A stretch of 16,733 nt of DNA, from assembly GCA_016186945.1 (NCBI GenBank), contig JACPKR010000048.1:1-16733 (forward strand). Reading direction: 5' to 3'. The notes below the pieces were generated by a model. The model did not search any database. It was given only the letters and a program-made list of their open reading frames with translations, and was not told the DNA's origin. This DNA is from Deltaproteobacteria bacterium. Its GTDB lineage: Bacteria; Bdellovibrionota_B; Oligoflexia; Oligoflexales; Bog-1112. Below are positions 6,965 through 12,433 of the stretch, piece after piece (positions within the stretch are counted from its first letter, which is position 1; each line of letters begins with the position of its first letter). Both the position numbers and the translations under genes were made by a program.

Positions 6965-7589
6965 AAATCTACTGATCGCTACAAGTGACAACGATGTCGA
7001 TTACGCGAAGTCACTTAACAGCGCGAAGTCGTTTGAGCAGGCTATGAAGATGGCAACTTTTCTTTCAAAAGCGAGCTTTATCCCCCATGACTTTCAAAAC
7101 AAGCCGTCCGACTGTCTGATCGCTCTTCAGATGGCTGCGACTCTTAAAGTCAGTCCTTTTGAGGTGATGAAGGGGATTTATGTTGTGAAGGGCAAGCCGT
7201 CTTTTTACTCGCAATTTGCAATTGCGCTTGCCAACACGAAAGGCCCCTTTGCGGGGCGTATCAACTTCAGAACGGAAGGTGAGGGGCCTTCGCTTGTCGT
7301 TTCTGCGTATGCAACGATGAAGGACTCAGGCAAGGAAGTTTCCGCCGCAGCCTCCATGGAAATGGCACAAAAGGAAGGCTGGGCAAAGCAAAATCCGAAA
7401 TATCTGTCGATGCCCGAGCAAATGCTTTCGTACAAAGCGGCACTTTTTCTCATCCGCAAGCATGCACCCGAGGTGCTTATGGGGATGCACACGGACGATG
7501 AAGTTAAGGAGATAGGAGGGTCAACTGCGATGAATAGCAAAATAGAAGAGATGAATCGCAAGGTTGAAAGGAAAGCAGATGGAATATGA
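6954..7589 (+). CDS. RecT-family single-strand annealing protein
   Basis: The 211-residue protein has the RecT-like pattern: FEQAMKMATFLSKASFIP near the N terminus, LIALQMAATLKVSPFEVMKG (about 46-65), GKPSFYSQFAIALA (about 70-83), and near the C terminus the diagnostic MPEQMLSYKAALFLIRKHAP followed by EVLMGMHTDDEV. RecT proteins coat 3' tails left by RecE and anneal them to complementary strands. ATG 6954 is chosen because GGGAGG lies 8 bases upstream; an upstream TTG at 6921 lacks one. It overlaps recE-like by 11 bases and the next micro-ORF by 11 bases. No integrase is near, so the pair more likely serves replication-linked recombination than integration. Confidence 0.8.
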   Translation: MQVENLLIATSDNDVDYAKSLNSAKSFEQAMKMATFLSKASFIPHDFQNKPSDCLIALQMAATLKVSPFEVMKGIYVVKGKPSFYSQFAIALANTKGPFAGRINFRTEGEGPSLVVSAYATMKDSGKEVSAAASMEMAQKEGWAKQNPKYLSMPEQMLSYKAALFLIRKHAPEVLMGMHTDDEVKEIGGSTAMNSKIEEMNRKVERKADGI

Positions 7590-7659
7590 AGATATCGTCT
7601 ATATCGACGCGCGGCCAACGGGAGGGTCCCGCCCCACAGTCCCCGTGGAGGATTGGTAA
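7579..7659 (+). CDS. 26-residue micro-ORF between the RecT-like and nuclease genes
   Basis: ATG 7579 lies behind AAAGGAAAG, overlaps the RecT-like stop by 11 bases, and its TAA shares an A with the ATG of the nuclease gene (TAATG). The frame encodes an acidic peptide beginning MEYEDIVYIDARPTGG. Both junctions mirror those of the neighbouring real genes, which argues that it is translated, at least to couple recT to the nuclease gene. No family is recognised. Confidence 0.45.
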   Translation: MEYEDIVYIDARPTGGSRPTVPVEDW

Positions 7660-7991
7660 TGAGTGCAGCGGAGCATAACAGACTGACGCGCCGTATCGTC
7701 GCGACACTTAACAGCATGCCTGATTGCTTCGCATGGAAGAACGAAACGGGGGCAAGTATGCGCCGAGGACGCACTTACTTTTATGGCCTAAAAGGCTCCT
7801 CTGACATTGTCGGCTTGGTCGATGGTTTTTTCTTCGCGCTCGAAGTGAAAACGGGAAGTGGCAGGCAAAAGTCCGATCAAAGGCACTTTGAAGACAGAGT
7901 GAATGCATGCGGGGGACTTTACGGTGTCGTTCGCTCAGTGGATGAGGCTTTGGGGTTGTTGCATTCCTGGCAGCAGAAAATGGCTGTGTAA
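7659..7991 (+). CDS. VRR-NUC domain nuclease
   Basis: The 110-residue protein is a compact VRR-NUC (PD-(D/E)XK) nuclease. GSSDIVG supplies D49 and FALEVKTG supplies E62-x-K64, followed by GRQKSDQRHFEDRVNACGG with Q74, the usual family order. Stand-alone phage VRR-NUC proteins are thought to act as Holliday junction resolvases or structure-specific nucleases, fitting its place after RecE/RecT-like genes. ATG 7659 follows GGAGG and overlaps the micro-ORF stop as TAATG; the frame also offers an upstream start at 7653, less well placed. Confidence 0.8.
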   Translation: MSAAEHNRLTRRIVATLNSMPDCFAWKNETGASMRRGRTYFYGLKGSSDIVGLVDGFFFALEVKTGSGRQKSDQRHFEDRVNACGGLYGVVRSVDEALGLLHSWQQKMAV

Positions 7992-8030
7992 TATAGCAGA
8001 TAGATTTCGAGAGAGAGAAAGACGGAAAAA

Positions 8031-8261
8031 ATGGATGACGTCACTAAGTACCTTGGGCTGGCGAGTTCTGCTTCCTTTGCAGCGATCGTTCTTATCATCC
8101 TCCTTCTCGATGTTCGCGCCATGAGAAGCGATCTGGAGACGCATGAGCGATTGTTGCGAGAAATCTTGGACACCGTTCAGGAGCGATGCAGCTCAACTCA
8201 TAACGTTGGAACTTTGGGAGAGAACACGTGGAAAGCCCACTCGTCAACGAAAAGCAAATGA
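8031..8261 (+). CDS. Small membrane protein with N-terminal anchor and helical tail (76 aa)
   Basis: Residues 11-28 (ASSASFAAIVLIILLLDV) form one transmembrane helix, followed by a charged helix (about 30-55, RSDLETHERLLREILDTVQE) likely to form a coiled coil. That layout resembles i-spanins (Rz) or other phage membrane anchors, but no family is recognised and no Rz1-like lipoprotein frame is apparent inside it. ATG 8031 has GACGGAAA upstream, a weak site. The next gene overlaps the end. Confidence 0.55.
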   Translation: MDDVTKYLGLASSASFAAIVLIILLLDVRAMRSDLETHERLLREILDTVQERCSSTHNVGTLGENTWKAHSSTKSK

Positions 8262-8488
8262 CGAATTCTCGGATGATGGCTCGTTCCATCGAAGGAAGTT
8301 TCCACCACCTTGGCTGCTCCCTGTCTTCGGGACTGAGGCTTTTTTCGTTCGACCGCAGAACGTTTTTGAGGGTTCGAGACGGAGAAGTCATCCCGTCAGT
8401 ACAGTATATGGATAGGCTTAACACTTTGTCTTCCTATTTGCAGGAGTCGAAAAGACTTCTCGTGAGGTTTACCCACGATCAGGCTTGA
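8228..8488 (+). CDS. Hypothetical small protein, possibly DNA-binding (86 aa)
   Basis: I do not recognise this protein. GTG 8228 follows GGGAGAG by 5 bases; an alternative ATG at 8258 overlaps the previous stop as ATGA and would give 76 residues. The segment FDRRTFLRVRDGEVIPSVQY (about 42-61) looks faintly like the second half of a helix-turn-helix followed by the usual Gly-x-x-x-Pro turn. It lies between membrane and tail genes in a coupled series, and its end overlaps the proposed ATC start of the gpZ-like gene by 11 bases. Confidence 0.5.
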   Translation: MESPLVNEKQMTNSRMMARSIEGSFHHLGCSLSSGLRLFSFDRRTFLRVRDGEVIPSVQYMDRLNTLSSYLQESKRLLVRFTHDQA

Positions 8489-9047
8489 CACAAAACACAC
8501 TGCCGACTTTCTTCGGAAGGAGGAGCGAGAGCTAAAAAAGAGCCTCAATCAGGCTCATAATCGCGCCATCCGCGCTGCCTACGACCTCGGTGCGAAGATG
8601 CTCGCTTACGAGTACGGAATGAAGAAGGGGACGCAATCCAGGCAGGAGAAAGCCCCTGACGAGTCGAAGCGAGTGAGCTTTGGTGACAATACGTGGATCA
8701 AAAAGATCAGGTCCAGGACAAATTCCAATTCCGCAACGCTGTATGCCTCCGATGTTCCCTATAGCGTTCGCCACTCGGTGGTAGGAGTTCAGGAGCCCGC
8801 AAAGAAGAAAGGGATTGCCCCAAAAGCTAGAACTCGGGTTGTAGTAAGGAGGAAACGCAGAAGACTGAAAATGCCGCGTGCCTTCTTTGTGAAAATGGAT
8901 GGTCGTGCGAAATTGCTGGAGAGGGTCGCAGGGATTAAGAATCCAGTACAGATGAAGTGGCCGTCGGTCTTTGAAATACTGACAAGAAATGACAATCACA
9001 AAAAGTTAATGAGTACAGTCTGCAAAGAGTTGGAGAAAGTTTTTTGA
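8478..9047 (+). CDS. Minor tail protein, lambda gpZ-like, with apparent ATC start
   Basis: The frame is open from 8466 to 9047. The first ATG (8598) would remove a well-formed N-terminal segment, ADFLRKEERELKKSLNQAHN, whose Asn-Arg pair aligns in position with the INR of lambda gpZ. Starting at ATC 8478, 10 bases after GAGG and overlapping the previous stop by 11 bases, gives 189 residues; lambda gpZ has 192. The middle VVVRRKRRRLKMPRAFF and later ERVAGIKNPVQMKWPSV segments match gpZ landmarks (basic stretch, IPGAF, QRVAGK, KIPMAVP). gpZ proteins act at the tail-head connection. No ATG, GTG or TTG exists in frame before 8598, so either a rare start or a point change is involved. It sits upstream of the terminase, not with the tail genes. 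Confidence 0.72.
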   Translation: MRLDTKHTADFLRKEERELKKSLNQAHNRAIRAAYDLGAKMLAYEYGMKKGTQSRQEKAPDESKRVSFGDNTWIKKIRSRTNSNSATLYASDVPYSVRHSVVGVQEPAKKKGIAPKARTRVVVRRKRRRLKMPRAFFVKMDGRAKLLERVAGIKNPVQMKWPSVFEILTRNDNHKKLMSTVCKELEKVF

Positions 9048-9057
9048 AAAATGTGTT

Positions 9058-9105
9058 CAAACCACAAAATCTGTGGTTCGACGGGGCAGTGCTTTGCTTT
9101 ATATT
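9058..9105 (+). promoter_or_regulatory. Candidate phage late promoter 1: palindrome plus -10 box
   Basis: CAAACCACA-N5-TGTGGTT (9058-9078) is a perfect 7-bp palindrome. A TATATT box follows at 9100-9105 after 21 bases, predicting a start near 9112. The palindrome would be centred near -43 and overlap the -35 position, which has no good hexamer (TTCGAC at 17-base spacing). This is the geometry of an activator-dependent promoter. The same element recurs at 12141-12189. Downstream lie the terminase genes. Confidence 0.5.
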
Positions 9106-9164
9106 GAGACGTATGAGGAGATTTTTCTTGACGTGAGAGTTGGTAAAAAAATTCAGACATTGTT

Positions 9165-9219
9165 GCGGGTCCTTCCTGATGGAGTTGGCCGAGTGGCCAC
9201 CCCGCTGCCTACTTTTTTT
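9165..9219 (+). terminator. Structured element ending in a T run, in the leader of the terminase operon
   Basis: An outer stem GCGGG (9165-9169) with CCCGC (9201-9205) encloses a short hairpin TCC-TGAT-GGA and a stronger one TGGCC-GAGT-GGCCA (9186-9199). Seven T residues follow at 9213-9219, eight bases after the outer stem. With transcription starting near 9112 this would give a leader RNA of about 108 nt. It could be an attenuator or terminator, or a small phage RNA. The spacing from stem to T run is long for a classical intrinsic terminator, so confidence is low. Confidence 0.35.
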
Positions 9220-9263
9220 AGATTTTAGGGCCTCTTAGAGGTCAAAAACGATAAGGATGGTGA

Positions 9264-9794
9264 GTGATTGCATCTGAAAAAAATGACGTGATGCTAACGA
9301 TCTCTGAACTTGAGAGGCTCACTGGTCACACTTACAGGACTCTCAAACGTCGCTTGTCAAACCTTGATCCCATTAAGGGAGAGCAGCAGAAGCAACTTTA
9401 CAGATTATCCGAGATTTTGAAGAGCTTTCTTGGAGCCGATCAATTCAATCAGGATAAGCTTGAACTCACCCAGGAGCGGGCTGCTCTTGCGAAGGCGCAG
9501 GCAGCAAAGGTGAGGTTCGATTTAGAGCTTGCTCAGGGAAAATACGTAAAGATAGAGGAAATTGAAAAGGAATGGGATCAACTCGTTCTTGCGATTCGAG
9601 GAAAGTTTCTTGCACTTCCTTTCAAACTCGCCCCTCAGCTTGAGAATGTAGCAGCATTTGATGCGGAAGAGTTCCTGAAGGACTCCATCCACGAGATATT
9701 GCAGGAGTTAGCGGATGCTAAAGGAAACCTTGAGGGCGAAGGCATCATCAAGGCTAGCCCCTCCTCCCAAGCTTACGATCAGCGAGTGGGCTGA
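9264..9794 (+). CDS. Terminase small subunit (Nu1-like)
   Basis: The 176-residue protein resembles lambda Nu1-type small terminase subunits, which recognise phage DNA for packaging. The N-terminal part (about 10-45, LTISELERLTGHTYRTLKRR) is a winged HTH like that of Nu1, and the middle (about 65-125) is a long charged helix containing LAKAQAAKVRFDLELAQGKY, typical of the family. Start GTG 9264 has AAGGA 7 bases upstream; an ATG at 9291 would cut into the HTH domain. The terminase large subunit gene overlaps its last 80 bases in another frame. Confidence 0.78.
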   Translation: MIASEKNDVMLTISELERLTGHTYRTLKRRLSNLDPIKGEQQKQLYRLSEILKSFLGADQFNQDKLELTQERAALAKAQAAKVRFDLELAQGKYVKIEEIEKEWDQLVLAIRGKFLALPFKLAPQLENVAAFDAEEFLKDSIHEILQELADAKGNLEGEGIIKASPSSQAYDQRVG

Positions 9795-11487
9795 CCGTTA
9801 CCGCAAGCTCTCCCGCGAATCCTCAGCAGAACCAGGCCAATGGAAAACAGATCGTGCTCCCTATCAAAAAAGCATGATGGACGCAGTCTCCAACCCTAGA
9901 GTTCGCACGATTGTCCTAATGACGGCATCTCAGATTGGCAAGTCCTGCCTTCTGGAGAATGTCATAGGTTACTTTATTTGTTACGACCCTTCTCCAATCC
10001 TGCTCGTGCAACCGACATTGCAAATGTCACAGGCGTTCTCCAAAGACAGGCTCTCTCCACTCGCTCGCGACACCCCCATCCTTCACGGGAAATTGCAGCA
10101 TGCTCGTACAAAAGACGGTTCCAATACGGTTCTTCACAAAACGTTTCCAGGGGGACACATCACACTTTCTGGCGCCAATTCCCCGGCTTCTCTTGCTTCC
10201 AGACCTATTCGCATTCTTCTTTGCGACGAGGTTGACAGATGGCCTCTTACGGCGGGAACGGAAGGTTCCCCGCTTCACATTGCTGCCAAACGAACGGTGA
10301 CGTTTTACAACAGAAAGCATGTCTTTGCTTCGACACCTGGGAATTCGGGCGAGTCGATCATAGCCGATGAGTGGGAATTGTCGAACAAGCAACGTTATCA
10401 TGTCCCCTGCCCTCATTGCGAACATTATCAGACGCTTGAGTGGAAAAACGTGAAGTGGATAAAAGACGGGGATATTCATAAACCTGAAACAGCCTATTAC
10501 GAATGCGAAAGTTGTCAGGGGAGAATTTCAGAGGTGAATAAACAGGTCATGCTAAGGCGAGGGAAATGGGTTGCCGAACATCCTGAAGTTCTGGAGCGAC
10601 AAGGTTTTCACATCAACGAGCTATATTCTCCCTGGAGAAGATGGTCGCAAGTTGTTTCTGACTTTCTTGCTTCCAAAGATCATCCTGAGAAGTTGAAGGT
10701 GTGGGTCAATACATCGCTCGGGCTTCCGTTCCAGTACAAATCTGACGAACACCCCGAGTGGCGAAGTCTTTACAGTCGCAGGGAAAACTACACAATAGGC
10801 ACGGCTCCGGCTGCTTGCACCCTTCTTACTGCCGGTGTCGATGTTCAGGCTGACCGCCTTGAATGCACGGTCATTGGTTGGAAAGATAGCGAGGCGTTCG
10901 TCATCGACCACATTGTTTTTCCTGGGCGCACTTCAGATATCGACTCGCCTTGTTGGACCGAACTTGATGCGTTACTTGCCAAGACTTGGGAGAAGGCCAA
11001 TGGGTCGACCCTAAGAATACGAAGAATGGCGATTGACTCCGGTTACAACACCAGCACGGTTTACGCGTACTGTCAGAAAAAGCCGTCGGCTCGCGTTCTT
11101 GCCATCCGGGGCCTTGATAGTCTCGATGTTCCCATTGGCACTCCTCGTCGTGTCTATGTTCGCTCGACAGGGAAACGTTCTCGTTCCCTTCTTCTTTGGG
11201 GACTTGGGGTTTCTATCATAAAAAGCGATCTCTACAGCCGCCTTTCCCTGCCTGCTCCAACAGAGGAGGAGATCGAAAAGAACGGTTTTCCCTCTCAGTA
11301 CATCCATTTCCCCGAACTTGGGCAGACTTACTTTCAGCAACTTACCGGAGAAACTTGCGCTCTCACGACGGACGCCCACGGTCGCCCGAAATACACTTGG
11401 CGAAAGATTCATCCCGAGGTCGAGGCCCTCGATTGCTTCGTTTACGCCATGGCTATGCAGCAGTTTCGGGGGGCCAAAATCAACTAG
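9715..11487 (+). CDS. Terminase large subunit (GpA family)
   Basis: The 590-residue protein is the packaging motor ATPase and genome-cutting nuclease. The ATPase begins with MTASQIGKSC (K76, a GpA-type P-loop) and has Walker B ILLCDEVDRWP (D171-E172). A zinc-finger pair CPHC ... CESC lies in the linker near residues 230-265. The nuclease shows GVDVQADRLEC (D376), AIDSGYN (D441) and EALDCFVYAM (D573), the acidic triad expected in GpA proteins. ATG 9715 has AGGAG upstream and lies inside terS. Its stop overlaps the 3' end of the leftward antitoxin gene by 8 bases, so the two transcripts converge here. GpA-type terminases usually act at cohesive or related ends, but the packaging mode is not shown. 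Confidence 0.93.
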   Translation: MLKETLRAKASSRLAPPPKLTISEWADRYRKLSRESSAEPGQWKTDRAPYQKSMMDAVSNPRVRTIVLMTASQIGKSCLLENVIGYFICYDPSPILLVQPTLQMSQAFSKDRLSPLARDTPILHGKLQHARTKDGSNTVLHKTFPGGHITLSGANSPASLASRPIRILLCDEVDRWPLTAGTEGSPLHIAAKRTVTFYNRKHVFASTPGNSGESIIADEWELSNKQRYHVPCPHCEHYQTLEWKNVKWIKDGDIHKPETAYYECESCQGRISEVNKQVMLRRGKWVAEHPEVLERQGFHINELYSPWRRWSQVVSDFLASKDHPEKLKVWVNTSLGLPFQYKSDEHPEWRSLYSRRENYTIGTAPAACTLLTAGVDVQADRLECTVIGWKDSEAFVIDHIVFPGRTSDIDSPCWTELDALLAKTWEKANGSTLRIRRMAIDSGYNTSTVYAYCQKKPSARVLAIRGLDSLDVPIGTPRRVYVRSTGKRSRSLLLWGLGVSIIKSDLYSRLSLPAPTEEEIEKNGFPSQYIHFPELGQTYFQQLTGETCALTTDAHGRPKYTWRKIHPEVEALDCFVYAMAMQQFRGAKIN

Positions 11488-11806
11488 CCTTTTTTTGTAT
11501 CTCTTTGACTGTAACTTTCAATTTCAGGCTAGCTTCTTTAAGAAGGTCGTTGATGGCAATCTCGACTAGAGTGGCTCGGGGATAGCCTATAGCTTTTGCA
11601 ATTGCTGCTGCTTTTTGGGGGCTGACTCCTTTTCTTCCTCTTTCTATATCGCAGAGATTGGCCGGCGAAATACCTATCAAATCGGCAAAGTCTCTTTGTG
11701 ACATTTCTTCAGAAAGGCGCCACGACCTAATAAATTCAGCAAACGTTAACGGTCCCACCCTTTTTTCAAGTTGTTTTAAATTATAATATTTTTCTTTAGT
11801 ACTCAT
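11480..11806 (-). CDS. higA: HigA-type antitoxin (XRE helix-turn-helix)
   Basis: The 108-residue protein has a clear XRE helix-turn-helix at about residues 35-75 (MSQRDFADLIGISPANLCDI, ERGRKGVSPQKAAAIAKAIG) and a longer C-terminal helix. It would neutralise the toxin encoded just upstream and, with it, repress their promoter. ATG 11806 is chosen: GAGG is 9 bases upstream and the start overlaps the toxin stop by 11 bases; an earlier ATG at 11821 is possible. Toxin gene first and antitoxin second is the HigBA order. The 3' end overlaps the terminase large gene convergently. The family name is by resemblance; RelBE-type naming would also be acceptable. Confidence 0.8.
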   Translation of the reverse strand: MSTKEKYYNLKQLEKRVGPLTFAEFIRSWRLSEEMSQRDFADLIGISPANLCDIERGRKGVSPQKAAAIAKAIGYPRATLVEIAINDLLKEASLKLKVTVKEIQKKAS

Positions 11807-12071
11807 GTTTACTAACCTCAATGACTTCGATAAGCTCTATCCGTCCATCTCGTGTTTCGATGTAAATTGCTCGGTAAGCCTTGCTGAGTCTGATCGATCG
11901 TTGTCCAGATCGTTGTCCCTTAAGTGGCTCATCGTGAAACCCAGGGCTTTTTCTAAGCACCCGTATCCCTTCTTTCTCGATGGCTAGAGCCCAAGCCATA
12001 AACTTTTTTTGAATATAGTCTGGAATTTTAGATAGTTGACGATCGACCTTCTTTTCCCAGATAACTTTCAT
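11796..12071 (-). CDS. higB: RelE/HigB-type toxin (mRNA interferase family)
   Basis: From ATG 12071 this 91-residue protein has the RelE/ParE-fold pattern: a starting strand MKVIWEKKVDRQLSKIP, a helix with KKFMAWALAIEKEG, then PLKG and RSIRLSKAYRAIYI (about 58-71) with the basic strand typical of HigB/RelE ribosome-dependent mRNA interferases, and a C-terminal ELIEVIEVSKHEY strand. A longer frame begins at 12107, but its first codons are the -35 box of the promoter, so ATG 12071 is preferred. It forms a leftward operon with the antitoxin gene, inserted between phage late genes. Expected role: growth arrest, plasmid or prophage maintenance, or defence against other phages. Confidence 0.8.
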   Translation of the reverse strand: MKVIWEKKVDRQLSKIPDYIQKKFMAWALAIEKEGIRVLRKSPGFHDEPLKGQRSGQRSIRLSKAYRAIYIETRDGRIELIEVIEVSKHEY

Positions 12072-12077
12072 CTTTAT

Positions 12078-12107
12078 AAGATACTGCTTAAGGCAGTACA
12101 ATGTCAA
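12078..12107 (-). promoter_or_regulatory. Toxin-antitoxin promoter with embedded operator palindrome
   Basis: On the minus strand TTGACA (12107-12102) is a perfect -35 box and TATCTT (12083-12078) a fair -10 box, 18 bases apart. Between them lies the perfect inverted repeat TACTGC-N5-GCAGTA (12082-12098), placed for autorepression by the antitoxin. Counting from the -10 box, transcription would begin at about 12071, the A of the toxin ATG, so the mRNA may be leaderless. Confidence 0.65.
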
Positions 12108-12140
12108 CCCTCAATTGTCTCTAAGCCATTCAAAAACACC

Positions 12141-12189
12141 CAAACCACAATTTCTGTGGTTTATATCTTTCTTTCCCCTGACGTATAAA
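12141..12189 (+). promoter_or_regulatory. Candidate phage late promoter 2: second copy of the palindrome plus -10 box
   Basis: CAAACCACA-N5-TGTGGTT (12141-12161) matches the copy at 9058-9078 at 19 of 21 bases; the two differences are in the central loop. A TATAAA box at 12184-12189 follows after 22 bases. Transcription would begin near 12196, ahead of gpW and the portal. The sequences between palindrome and -10 box otherwise differ, so only the palindrome and geometry are conserved. Confidence 0.5.
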
Positions 12190-12232
12190 TTCCATAGACA
12201 GTGCACTTTCTGTTGGCATTTGGGGGCGAGAC

Positions 12233-12433
12233 TTGAAGTTTACAAATGAGCAACTTGAAAAGCTTATGCAGGCGTATGCTTCAGGTGCCCTCAGAGTCCG
12301 CTTTGGGGAACGCGAAGTCGTCTATCGTTCGGAGGAAGAACTTCGGCGAGCGATCGAGCGAGTGGCAAAGGAGCTTGGAAAAAAGCAAACGGTGAAAATC
12401 CCAAGAAGCTTCGGCAGCAAAGGGCTTACATGA
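12233..12433 (+). CDS. Head-tail joining protein, gpW-like
   Basis: This 66-residue protein is close in length to lambda gpW (68 residues) and has its pattern: an N-terminal helix EQLEKLMQAYASGALRVRFG, a two-strand turn (EREVVYRSEEE) and a second helix (LRRAIERVAKELGKK). gpW completes the head by filling the connector after packaging. Start is TTG 12233 behind GGGGGCGAG. The TGA overlaps the portal ATG by 4 bases, reproducing the W-B gene order of lambda. Confidence 0.82.
   Translation: MKFTNEQLEKLMQAYASGALRVRFGEREVVYRSEEELRRAIERVAKELGKKQTVKIPRSFGSKGLT

Noticed and set aside
9133-9228. 31-codon GTG-started frame in the terminase leader
   Set aside because: No suitable ribosome-binding site, and the bases form nested stems ending in a T run, so a structural RNA explanation is better.
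10027-10479. 150-codon minus-strand frame inside the terminase large gene
   Set aside because: Opposite strand of a gene with clear ATPase and nuclease motifs; the shadow has no ribosome-binding site or recognisable domain.
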